Shown: positions 19,496 through 27,068 of the stretch, piece by piece
Position numbering within the stretch: position 1 is the stretch's first letter
Layout: each line of letters begins with the position of its first letter
Assembly: GCA_900319835.1 (NCBI GenBank)
Contig: ONPY01000001.1
Span: 1-64,000, forward strand
DNA length: 64,000 bases
Source of the DNA: an uncultured Eubacteriales bacterium
GTDB taxonomy: Bacteria > Bacillota_A > Clostridia > Oscillospirales > Oscillospiraceae
Direction of reading: 5' to 3'
Program-made: the position numbers and the translations under genes
Notes under the pieces: model-generated
Told to the model about the DNA's origin: nothing
What the model saw: only the letters and a program-made list of their open reading frames with translations
The model's database searches: none

Positions 19496-20140
19496 ATGGT
19501 TATTCCGACCGAGCATTTCCGCAGCGATTACAGCAACATTCCCCTTCGCGTGGCCAAGGGACATTTTGCCACCGGCCACAGCCACATCAACTACTACATC
19601 GACATGACCTATACCAAGTACCGTCTCTCCGAGGCACGGCAGGCGGCGAGGGAGCTGGCTGTCAAGTATCAGTCGGTGGGCGATCTCGTGGATACGGTGC
19701 TGTGTGTGGACGGGACGGAGGTCCTGGGCGCGCTGCTGGCTGAGGAGCTGGTGCGCGTCGGCATCCGCAACAAGAATGAGCACGACACCCTCTACGTCGT
19801 CACCCCCGAGCAGAACTCCGGCCAGTACATCTTCCGCGAGAACACCGCCCACCTGATTCAGAACCGCCATGTGCTGGTGCTGGCGGCCTCCGTCACCAGC
19901 GGCGCCACCGTTCAGGGTGCGCTGGAGGCCGTGCGCTACTACGGCGGCACTCCCGTGGGCATCTGCTGCATCTTCTCGTGCCTGGACCAGTGTGAGGATC
20001 TGCCCGTGACCACCATCTTCGAGTCTGAGGTTCTGGGCGACTACCGGTCGCTGCCCGCCAACCAGTGCCCGCTGTGCCGGGCCGGCGTCAAGTTGGACGC
20101 GCTGGTCAACAGCTACGGCATTTCCAGCTTCTATCATTAA
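19496..20140 (+). CDS. Phosphoribosyltransferase-domain protein (PyrE-like)
   Basis: This 214-residue protein has the type I phosphoribosyltransferase fold. The PRPP loop region reads HVLVLAASVTSGATVQGALEAVRYYGG, similar to orotate PRTases but with AAS in place of the usual acidic pair (D-D or E-D), which is unusual. A CPLCRAGVKLDAL motif near the C-terminus suggests metal binding. GGAG lies 8-9 nt before the ATG. Related genes in Clostridia are annotated as orotate phosphoribosyltransferase-like proteins. No other pyr gene is adjacent, so its role in pyrimidine synthesis or salvage is uncertain. Confidence 0.75.
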   Translation: MVIPTEHFRSDYSNIPLRVAKGHFATGHSHINYYIDMTYTKYRLSEARQAARELAVKYQSVGDLVDTVLCVDGTEVLGALLAEELVRVGIRNKNEHDTLYVVTPEQNSGQYIFRENTAHLIQNRHVLVLAASVTSGATVQGALEAVRYYGGTPVGICCIFSCLDQCEDLPVTTIFESEVLGDYRSLPANQCPLCRAGVKLDALVNSYGISSFYH

Positions 20141-20208
20141 TCCGTCGGAAACCTTTTCGCGCCTTTTGCGTCATATTCCCAGAAGAATTACCACAGGAGG
20201 CGACACAG

Positions 20209-20676
20209 ATGCTGGGCAAACAGAAGTGCAAGATCCTCAAGGAGATCCGCCGGAAGATCGCCGACGAAAACGACATCCCCTATGTCACCCGGGAGTGTAC
20301 CCACCAGGGGAACTGCAAGGGCACCTGCCCCCGCTGTGAGAGCGAGCTGCGCTATCTGGAGCAGCAATTGGCCGCGCGCCAGGCGCTGGGCAAGCGCGTG
20401 ACCGTGGCGGCTCTCTGTGCGGGCATGGCCCTGGGCGCCGCAGGCTGCGCGCCCTTTGCGCCAAAGCCCACGCCGGAGCCGGTCGACGAGCTCTCCGGCG
20501 CGGTGCCTTACGACGAGCCGGTCCCGACGCCGGCCGGGGAACCCGAGCTGGAGGTCGGCGAGGTGCTCCCGCCGGAAGAGCTCGAGGCGCTTCCGCCCGA
20601 GGACATCAAGCCCGAGGAGATCGAGTTTGAGCTGGCCGGCGACGTCCTCTACGTCCCGGAAGAGAACAATGGATGA
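20209..20676 (+). CDS. Unrecognised Cys-motif protein with internal lipobox
   Basis: I do not recognise a named family for this 155-residue protein. The N-terminal 60 residues are soluble and charged, with CX5CX3CX2C (C30, C36, C40, C43, in GNCKGTCPRCE) that could bind zinc or an Fe-S cluster. Residues 62-80 are a hydrophobic stretch ending in LGAAGC, a lipobox, but placed internally rather than at the N-terminus. The rest is Pro/Glu-rich and acidic (pI very low), ending FELAGDVLYVPEENNG. AGGAGG precedes the ATG. The last 8 nt overlap the following radical SAM gene, so the two are coupled and may work as a pair. Confidence 0.7.
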   Translation: MLGKQKCKILKEIRRKIADENDIPYVTRECTHQGNCKGTCPRCESELRYLEQQLAARQALGKRVTVAALCAGMALGAAGCAPFAPKPTPEPVDELSGAVPYDEPVPTPAGEPELEVGEVLPPEELEALPPEDIKPEEIEFELAGDVLYVPEENNG

Positions 20677-21289
20677 GCCGCGGTTTCCGCTTTTGAGCCT
20701 GGCGCGCTTGCGCATGGGCACGGACGGGGCCGGCGTCACCACGCTGGCAGCCGGGGCTGGCTGTCCCCTCTCCTGTCGCTGGTGCATCAACAAGCGCCTG
20801 CTGCGGGAGGCGCCCGCAGAGCCTGTCACGGCGCAGGAGCTCATCGACCGGGTAAAAATCGACGATCTCTACTTTCGCGCGACCGGCGGCGGCGTGACCT
20901 TCGGCGGCGGGGAGTCGCTGCTGCACGCGGCCTTTATCGCCCGCTTCCGGGCGCTCTGTCCGAAGGAATGGCACATCGCGGCGGAGACCAGTCTCGCGGT
21001 GCCGGAGGAGAATCTGCGCATCGCGCTCGAAGCGGCGGACGAATTTATTGTGGACTGCAAGGACATGGACGACGCCGTCTATCGCCGCTACACCGGCGGG
21101 GACGGGGCGCTGATGCGCCGCAATCTCGCGCTGCTTCTGGCACAGGCCGGGCCGGAGCGCGTTCTGGTGCGGGTCCCCCGGATCCCGCAGTACAACACGG
21201 CGGAGGATCAAAAGCGCAGCGCCGAAGCGCTGCGGGCAACGGGCGTCACGCGCCTGGATCTGTTTGACTATGTCATCCGGGAAGAATAG
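20669..21289 (+). CDS. Small radical SAM protein (activase-like)
   Basis: This 206-residue protein has the radical SAM cluster motif CPLSCRWC (C32, C36, C39) after LAAGAG, and GGGVTFGGGE, the glycine-rich SAM-contacting motif of pyruvate formate-lyase-activase-like enzymes. It lacks extra ferredoxin-type clusters and any SPASM domain. The barrel is short (ends LDLFDYVIREE). Its start overlaps the end of the Cys-motif lipoprotein-like gene, which suggests that the latter is its partner or substrate. No glycyl radical enzyme is nearby. Confidence 0.8.
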   Translation: MDEPRFPLLSLARLRMGTDGAGVTTLAAGAGCPLSCRWCINKRLLREAPAEPVTAQELIDRVKIDDLYFRATGGGVTFGGGESLLHAAFIARFRALCPKEWHIAAETSLAVPEENLRIALEAADEFIVDCKDMDDAVYRRYTGGDGALMRRNLALLLAQAGPERVLVRVPRIPQYNTAEDQKRSAEALRATGVTRLDLFDYVIREE

Positions 21290-21313
21290 AGGAACACACA
21301 GGAGGAAACCACA

Positions 21314-21538
21314 TTGAACATTCACGAAGAACTGGAGCTGCACGACTGCCCCTACTGCGGCGGGCCGGGCCTGCTGGAGGAGGAGAGCGGCTGGTGCTGG
21401 GTGGTCAGCTGCATGGACTGCGGCGCCCAGACCGGACAGTTCGAGTTTAAGAACGAAGCCGAGCGCATTGAGGCCGCCAGGGCCGCCGCGCACCTCTGGA
21501 ACATCGGCAAGGTGGTCCGGGGCGACATCGGCGAATAA
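21314..21538 (+). CDS. Lar-like restriction-alleviation / zinc-ribbon small protein
   Basis: This 74-residue protein has a zinc ribbon, CPYCGGPGLLEEESGWCWVVSCMDCGAQTG, followed by EAERIEAARAAAHLWN. This matches the Lar family layout (CPFCGG ... C..CGA ... A...WN). The start is TTG with GGAGG 9 nt upstream. It ends the gene group that begins with the Cys-motif protein. Lar proteins in E. coli phage Rac modify type I restriction; chromosomal homologues have no proven role. Confidence 0.72.
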   Translation: MNIHEELELHDCPYCGGPGLLEEESGWCWVVSCMDCGAQTGQFEFKNEAERIEAARAAAHLWNIGKVVRGDIGE

Positions 21539-21543
21539 ACCAG

Positions 21544-21583
21544 AACGTGAAACCAGGCTGGAAATCCAGCCTGGTTTCACGTT
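21544..21583 (+). terminator. Terminator after the Lar-like gene
   Basis: A perfect 18-bp stem built on GTGAAACCAGGCTGGA closes with the complement. Its core is identical to the hairpin at 21,835-21,870 on the other side of the family A repeat. Confidence 0.7.
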
Positions 21584-21604
21584 GTAGACAAACCTCAAAT
21601 AGAG

Positions 21605-21835
21605 TGTCATTCCGAGACAGTGCGCACACTGTCATGGGAATCCGTTCTCCTGTGAAATGTTAGGAACCATAAAACTGTCGGGGAATACGGATTGCCCCTA
21701 AAGGGACTGGCTCTGCGTCGCCGCACCAGTGACGTCGGTCACTTAAGCGGGCATCCAGATCTTTGATTTGGCTAACGCGAGCTTACACCTCAGGCGGGTT
21801 CGCAATGACAGGAAACGAGCTTTGTCTGCAGTCTC
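21605..21835. repeat. Long-form family A repeat
   Basis: It starts GTGTCATTCCGAGACAGTG and ends CGCAATGACAGG (21,812), followed by the shared tail CTTTGTCTGCAGTCTC. The interior parallels the copy at 9-182 (GGGGAATACGGATTGC). It lies between two convergent genes and two identical-core hairpins. No gene is seen in 21,584-21,879. Confidence 0.75.
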
Positions 21836-21870
21836 AAACACCCAGGCTGGAAATCCAGCCTGGGTGTTTG
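21835..21870 (-). terminator. Terminator of the SPFH/zinc-ribbon/TPM operon
   Basis: A 16-bp perfect stem (CAAACACCCAGGCTGG and complement) lies just past the TPM gene stop. Confidence 0.7.
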
Positions 21871-21879
21871 TTCTTTGTA

Positions 21880-22728
21880 TCAGAATTTTCCGCTGTGGTG
21901 GGAGCCGCCGTGGCTGCCGCTGATGGTGGTGCCGCCGTAATGGCCGCCGGGGCGGCTGTTGTTCTCCTGCCGTCGGATCACCTGCCGCGTCACGTTGCGG
22001 TTGATAAACTGGTCGCTGTGTACGTTCAGATGCGGGCTGCCGCGGCCGACGTACTCCTCCGCCCGGGTTTTCTTGACGGCGGTCTTCATCTGGCGGGACA
22101 TGCCAGAGACCGTCGCCCCGCCGACCAGACCGGGAAACAGCAGACTGATCAGCCACTTCATCGGCGTCATGCCGTGCTGACGCTCCTGCTGCACGGGGGG
22201 ATCGGGGATCCACTGGTCCACGGGATCGCCGTTTTTCGCCCGGGCTACCAGCACGCCGCAGTTGTCGATGTAGTCGCCAAAGCCGCCCGCCCAGTCGTCA
22301 CGCCGGAAATTGTCCAGGAAGGAATCGGCCAGCTGCTCCTTGCCGTAATCGGTAAAGGCATAGTTGCCGAAGTCTCCGTGGGCATAGAGGTCGAAGTCGC
22401 GCTCGGCCATGCTCAGCGCCAGAATGATGCCGTCCTCGCTCTCCCCCTCGCCCAGGGTGTAGGAGTGGAAGACCTCCTCGGCAAAGTACTCGATGCCGCC
22501 GCTGGCCACATAGTCCCGATAGTCGTTGACCGTGACGATGTAGACCGGAAAGCCGTACTGCTGATAGACGGCCTCTGCCCGCGCGTTGAGCGCGCTGCGG
22601 TTTTCCTCACTGAGCAGCCCCGCGTAGTCGCTGACAAAGTCCAGCTGGCGCTCGGCATGGGCAAAGACGCCGAGACTCAGCAGCAGGGCGGCGCACAGGA
22701 GCAGGGAAACCAAGAATTTCTTTTTCAT
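21880..22728 (-). CDS. TPM domain-containing secreted membrane protein (YdjH/YgcG-like)
   Basis: This 282-residue protein has a Sec signal (KKKFLVSLLLCAALLLSLGVFAHA) and an extracytoplasmic TPM domain beginning DFVSDYAGLLSEENRSALN and including YIVTVNDYRDY and DGIILALSMAERDFDLY. A transmembrane helix follows (MKWLISLLFPGLVGGATVSG) and a Gly/His/Ser-rich tail. AGGAGG lies before MKKK. It is the last of three genes with a zinc-ribbon and SPFH partner, the same set as B. subtilis ydjG-ydjH-ydjI next to pspA. Confidence 0.85.
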   Translation of the reverse strand: MKKKFLVSLLLCAALLLSLGVFAHAERQLDFVSDYAGLLSEENRSALNARAEAVYQQYGFPVYIVTVNDYRDYVASGGIEYFAEEVFHSYTLGEGESEDGIILALSMAERDFDLYAHGDFGNYAFTDYGKEQLADSFLDNFRRDDWAGGFGDYIDNCGVLVARAKNGDPVDQWIPDPPVQQERQHGMTPMKWLISLLFPGLVGGATVSGMSRQMKTAVKKTRAEEYVGRGSPHLNVHSDQFINRNVTRQVIRRQENNSRPGGHYGGTTISGSHGGSHHSGKF

Positions 22729-22741
22729 CCGGCCCCTCCTC

Positions 22742-23851
22742 TCAGTACAGCAGCATGGCGAGGATGGCCGCCAGCGGCACCGCGATGCCCGCAAACCACG
22801 CCAGAGCCCGGCCCTTGGACACCGGCAGATCGCCGATGAGCTTGCCGGTCTGCCCGTTCATGGCGAAGAGGTAGTTCTGCCCGTTCCAGCGGGTGGCCAG
22901 CAGCCACACCGGCAGCAGCGCGTAACTGACCTTGCCGCGGCGGATGCGGATCTGCCGCCGCTCGGGCACGCAGGTGGAGTAGCCGGAAACCGTGCGGTCC
23001 ATCAGATCGCCGGCGGTGGCCTCCGCCCGCTCGTCGGCCCGCTGGTAGCAGGTCTCGGGCTGCACGTCGTACTTGTCGGCCATAAAACCCGGCAGGTAGG
23101 CGTTGGAGAAGGGCTTGAGCTCGGAGTAGTCAAAGGGCTCGATGGCGTCCATGTGGGCGTCCGGCATCTTGCTGGAGGCGTCCACGGGGATGCGCTCAAA
23201 GTCCACCGTGCCCGCCCGGTGTACCCGGTAGTAGTCCGTGGTGGTGATGATGGTGTCCCCCTGGGTCACGGAGGAAACCCTGGTGCCCTGGTAGCTCATG
23301 TCCGCCTCGGCCGTGCCGTCAAAGAGCCAGAAGGGAACGTACACGCCCTTGATCTCTTCGATGTGGTTCTTTTCGGAGAAGGCGCGGGGCAGCAGCTTTT
23401 TGCCGCGATAATAATTCTTCAGCGCGGTCTTGGCCGCCTCCTTGTCCAGCTTAAAGGGGATGACGTAGTCGGGCTTGAGCATGTCGGAGAGCTGGCCCGG
23501 TACGATGGAGGGGTTGTTGCAGTAGGGGCAGGAGGTGGCGGCGGTGGTCTCATCGCAGATCAGCTCCGCGCCGCAGCTGGGGCAGTTGTAAACCTTGAGG
23601 CCCTGATCCCTGGCCCAGTTGCTCTGGGGATCCTGCCACTGGTTGTCCTCTTCCCGCCGCTGCTCCTCCTCGGCCTGCGCCTCCGCCGCGGCAGCTGCCG
23701 CCGCCTCGTCCTTATCCTTGTACAGCGCCTCAATCTCCTGCACGGTAAACTTGCTGCCGCAGTAGTCGCACTCCAGCATCCCGCTCTCGCCGACGTAATG
23801 CAGCGGACCGGTACAGGCCGGGCACTGATAGTTGGTTATCTGACTTGCCAC
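22742..23851 (-). CDS. TFIIB-type zinc-ribbon membrane protein (YdjG-like)
   Basis: This 369-residue protein has two N-terminal zinc ribbons (YQCPACTGPL...LECDYCGSKF and YNCPSCGAELI...TSCPYCNNPS) split by an Ala/Glu-rich linker. A beta-rich middle follows (PFWLFDGTAEADMSYQGTRV) and C-terminal hydrophobic segments (SYALLPVWLLATRW, ALAWFAGIAVPLAAILAMLLY). The family is associated with SPFH/TPM proteins in envelope-stress loci. It lies between the SPFH gene and the TPM gene with short gaps. Confidence 0.83.
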   Translation of the reverse strand: MASQITNYQCPACTGPLHYVGESGMLECDYCGSKFTVQEIEALYKDKDEAAAAAAAEAQAEEEQRREEDNQWQDPQSNWARDQGLKVYNCPSCGAELICDETTAATSCPYCNNPSIVPGQLSDMLKPDYVIPFKLDKEAAKTALKNYYRGKKLLPRAFSEKNHIEEIKGVYVPFWLFDGTAEADMSYQGTRVSSVTQGDTIITTTDYYRVHRAGTVDFERIPVDASSKMPDAHMDAIEPFDYSELKPFSNAYLPGFMADKYDVQPETCYQRADERAEATAGDLMDRTVSGYSTCVPERRQIRIRRGKVSYALLPVWLLATRWNGQNYLFAMNGQTGKLIGDLPVSKGRALAWFAGIAVPLAAILAMLLY

Positions 23852-23912
23852 AGGCTTTCACCTCGCTTGGGTTTCCCCCGGAGCGCAAGCTCCGGGGGAG
23901 GATTGGGCATGA

Positions 23913-25232
23913 TTACTGAATGTCGCCCTCGTCAAAGGGGTCGCCGCACTCGGGGCAGAACTTGGGCGGGTGAGCCGGATCCTCGGGCTCCCAGCCGCAC
24001 TTGTCGCACTTGTAGAGGGGCGCGCCCGCGGGCTTCTTGGCGCCGCACTCGGAGCAGAACTTGCCCTTGTTCACCTTGCCGCAGCTGGGGCAGGTCCAGC
24101 CGTCCTCCGGCTTCTTGGTGCCGCACTCGGTGCAGAACTTGCCGAAGGCCCGCTTGCCGCAGCCGGGGCAGGTCCAGGCGTCTGCCGCGGGGGCGGCGGG
24201 CTGGGCCGCAGGCGCTGCAGCTTGCTGCTGGGCGCCCATGGCGTAGAGGTTGGCCGCGTTCATGCCGCCGGACTGCGCGGCCATGTTCATGCCCATGAAG
24301 CCCACGGCGGCGCCGCCGGCGTTGTTGGCCGCATCCTGCATGGCCTGGGCCTGGGCGCCGATGATGGCGGCCGCGGCGGCGGTGGGATCGCGGTAGGCGG
24401 CGTTGCGCTGCATCTCCTTGATGAGCTTCTCGTCCTCCTCGTTGGCCTTGACGGAGGAGACGCCGAAAGAGACGATCTCAAGACCGCGCAGGTCACGCCA
24501 CTTGGCGGAGAGCACCTCGTTGAGGGCGTCGGCGATCTCGCTGGTGTGGGCCGGGAGGCTGGAGTAGCGGATGCCCATCTCGGAGATCCGGGCAAAAGCG
24601 GGCTGCAGCGCGGTCAGCAGCTCGGTCTTGAGCTGGTTGTCAAGCTGACTGCGGGTGTATTCCGTGGCGACGTTGCCGCAGACGTTGGTGTAGAACAGAA
24701 TGGGGTTTGCAATGCGGTAGGAGTATTCACCGAAGCAGCGGATGGCGATGTCCAGATCGATGCCGGCGCGCTGGTCAACCACCCGGAAGGGGACGGGAGA
24801 GGGCGTGCCGTACTTGTTGCCCACCAGTTCCTTGGTGTTGAAGTAGTACACGCGCTGGTCCTTGGGGATCTCGCCGCCGAAGGTGAAGCGCTTGCCCAGA
24901 ATCTTGAAGGTCTCCAGGATGCTGTTGCCGAGGCTGCCGGAGAAGATGGAGGGCTCCGTGGAGGCGTCATACTTGAATTCGCCAGGCTCGGCGCAGAGCT
25001 CGGCGATCTTTCCGTTGTCCACGATGATCATGCACTGGCCGTCGGCCACAGCGATCACAGAGCCGTTGGAGATGATGTTGTCGCTGCCCCGGTTGGAGGA
25101 GAGGCCGCTGACCTTCTTTTTGCCCTGGACCATCAGCGTGTCGCTGTCGAGGGAGTCACAGTAAAAATACTCTTTCCACTGGTCGGCGAGAACGGTTCCC
25201 GCAGAGCTCAGCGCTGCCTGAATCAGACCCAT
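23913..25232 (-). CDS. SPFH domain protein with C-terminal zinc ribbons (YdjI-like)
   Basis: This 439-residue protein has an SPFH-like (virion-core/YdjI type) domain across about residues 20-280, with a start typical of YdjI homologues (MGLIQAALSSAGTVLADQWKEYF). A Met/Ala/Gln-rich linker follows, then three or four zinc ribbons (WTCPGCGKRAFGKFCTECG, WTCPSCGKVNKGKFCSECG, YKCDKCGWEP...KFCPECG). It is thought to scaffold membrane complexes in envelope stress. It is first of the three-gene operon. No PspA homologue is adjacent here. Confidence 0.85.
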   Translation of the reverse strand: MGLIQAALSSAGTVLADQWKEYFYCDSLDSDTLMVQGKKKVSGLSSNRGSDNIISNGSVIAVADGQCMIIVDNGKIAELCAEPGEFKYDASTEPSIFSGSLGNSILETFKILGKRFTFGGEIPKDQRVYYFNTKELVGNKYGTPSPVPFRVVDQRAGIDLDIAIRCFGEYSYRIANPILFYTNVCGNVATEYTRSQLDNQLKTELLTALQPAFARISEMGIRYSSLPAHTSEIADALNEVLSAKWRDLRGLEIVSFGVSSVKANEEDEKLIKEMQRNAAYRDPTAAAAAIIGAQAQAMQDAANNAGGAAVGFMGMNMAAQSGGMNAANLYAMGAQQQAAAPAAQPAAPAADAWTCPGCGKRAFGKFCTECGTKKPEDGWTCPSCGKVNKGKFCSECGAKKPAGAPLYKCDKCGWEPEDPAHPPKFCPECGDPFDEGDIQ

Positions 25233-25402
25233 GTTGTATATCTCCTTTCGTTGGTACCGGAAATCCCGGTTTCAAAGACGGTTTTGGAAAATCATCCTTT
25301 TTACAGTATAGCAGGCTGTGTTCAAAAAATCCACAGAAAGTTTCTCCCGACGGGAACCTGCCGTCCTTTTTCGCGTCAAAAGGAGCGGGCGGAGATTTTC
25401 TC

Positions 25403-25431
25403 TTGAAAAGCGCTGCCACGGGCATTATAAT
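25403..25431 (+). promoter_or_regulatory. Sigma-A promoter for the Sel1 lipoprotein gene
   Basis: TTGAAA and TATAAT (a perfect -10) are separated by 17 bp, about 75 bp before the start. Confidence 0.65.
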
Positions 25432-25506
25432 AGTAATGTTTTGCGGCGCGTTCCGCCGCAGATCTGGTTCCGGCGCCGCCGGAGCAAATAGAAAGGTGAA
25501 TCTGTC

Positions 25507-26706
25507 ATGAAAAAGATTGTTGTATGTATGCTCCTTCTCGCCATGGCGCTGACGCTCTGCGCCTGCGGGAAGAAAGCCGCCCCCGTCCCCACGGAGGCGC
25601 CCACCCCCGAGCCCACGCAGGATCCGACCGCAGCGGTGGACGCCGCAGCGGCGCTTTTTGACGAGGGCAAATATTCCGAGGCCATCCGGGCTCTCTCCGC
25701 GCTGCAGACCGTGGGCTCCCCCACCGTCCCGGCCCTGCTGGGCAAGGCCTATTACCAGGGACTCGGTGCCGACACGGACTACAACCGCGCCGTCGGCTAC
25801 CTCCAGGACGCCGCCGCAAACGGTGTGGTCTCCGCCCGCTATCTGCTGGCCGATGCCGCCTATAACGGCAACGGCCTGAGGCAGGACAAGGACGAGGCCT
25901 CCCGCAGCTATATCAAGTTTGTGGCCCAGGCCGACGAGGTGGACCCCGCCGACCGGGATTACGCCGCCTCCATGACCTATCTGGCCGATTGCTTCAGCAA
26001 GGGCCGCGGCGTGGAGAAGAATTTTGACCTGGCTCTCTCAGCCGCCGACAAGGCCTATGCCGCCGCCGAGAAGCTGACCCCCTACGAGCTGATGAACCTC
26101 GCCGCCTTCTACGACAGTGTCCGCCCCAACGCGGTGAGCGCCGCGTTTGACGCGGCAGCTGACGCAGCCGCTTCCGCAGGCGCCCCTGACGGCGCGCCCG
26201 CCGTCAGCGCAGCTGTCGAGAGCGCCCGCAAGGTGGACGCCGCCAAGGCCGCCGATCTGTACACCAGGGCCGCCTCCGGCATCAAGGCGCTGGCCGACGC
26301 CGGCAACCTCCACGCCGTCAAGTACCTGGGCGACCTGTACTTCTACGGCATGGGCGGCTATAAGCAGGACTACGCCAAAGCGCTGGAGACCTACATGACC
26401 GCAGCCGAGCAGGGCGATGCCGACGCGCAGGCGCAGATCGGACGGATCTACATGGACGGCCTGGGTGTCGAGCAGGACGCCGAGAAGGCCATGGACTGGA
26501 ACATGCGCGCTGCCGAGCAGGGCAATGCCCAGGGCCAGGAGCAGATCGGCAAGATGTACTATCTGGGCATCGGCATGACCAAGAGCACCGAGGAGGCCAG
26601 CCGTTGGTTTGAGCGTGCCCGCGATTCCGGCAGCCAGTGGGCCGCCGCCATGCTCGAGCAGCCCGACGTCTCCGTCGCCGCCGATTACCACAGCGCCCAC
26701 GCCTGA
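25507..26706 (+). CDS. Sel1-repeat lipoprotein
   Basis: This 399-residue protein has a lipoprotein signal (MKKIVVCMLLLAMALTLCAC), a Pro/Thr linker (APTPEPTQDP) and tandem Sel1/TPR-like helical repeats. Clear units include GKAYYQGLGADTDYNRAVGY, LGDLYFYGMGGYKQDYAKAL, IGRIYMDGLGVEQDAEKAM and IGKMYYLGIGMTKSTEEAS. Such repeats bind other proteins, here on the outer face of the membrane. An Ala-rich insert (about residues 210-245) interrupts them. It stands alone with its own promoter and a downstream hairpin. Confidence 0.85.
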   Translation: MKKIVVCMLLLAMALTLCACGKKAAPVPTEAPTPEPTQDPTAAVDAAAALFDEGKYSEAIRALSALQTVGSPTVPALLGKAYYQGLGADTDYNRAVGYLQDAAANGVVSARYLLADAAYNGNGLRQDKDEASRSYIKFVAQADEVDPADRDYAASMTYLADCFSKGRGVEKNFDLALSAADKAYAAAEKLTPYELMNLAAFYDSVRPNAVSAAFDAAADAAASAGAPDGAPAVSAAVESARKVDAAKAADLYTRAASGIKALADAGNLHAVKYLGDLYFYGMGGYKQDYAKALETYMTAAEQGDADAQAQIGRIYMDGLGVEQDAEKAMDWNMRAAEQGNAQGQEQIGKMYYLGIGMTKSTEEASRWFERARDSGSQWAAAMLEQPDVSVAADYHSAHA

Positions 26707-27068
26707 TCAAACGACACAGTAAGACCGCCGCCCCGGGCAGCTGCCCGGGGCGGTTCCGTTTGCACGCTGTACCCAGAAGGCCGGAAATCGGACAAGGATC
26801 GCGGAACCGCGGCTGCCAAGCGTGGTGCCCCGCGGGTACGTCGGCTTCTGCACAACTCCCCATGTTTTCGCTGAGTTGCTTCAAAAAGCGCCCGGAACGC
26901 TAAACTTCTTTGTGTCATCCCGGGCGCAGCGAGGGATCTCAAACGGCGGACGCGGTACAATCTCCCAGGCGATCCTTCGGCTCGCTCAGGATGACACACC
27001 GGGAAACACAGGCCACAGCAAAAAGAAATCCCCGCACCGCAAGGTGCGGGGATTGTCTGATGCAGGGA
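26707..27068. repeat. Intergenic: hairpin, family A repeat and terminator
   Basis: No gene is seen. 26,729-26,752 is a CGCCCCGGGCAG/CTGCCCGGGGCG hairpin after the Sel1 gene. 26,911-26,999 is a family A variant (TGTCATCCCGGGCGCAGCGA ... GCTCGCTCAGGATGACAC). 27,021-27,054 is the terminator of the leftward surface-protein gene: stem AATCCCCGCACC and complement, followed by a T run in that direction. Confidence 0.65.

Noticed and set aside
25300..25506. Riboswitch upstream of the Sel1 lipoprotein gene
   Set aside because: The leader is short (about 70 nt) with no conserved aptamer features; it holds a plain promoter and ribosome site.
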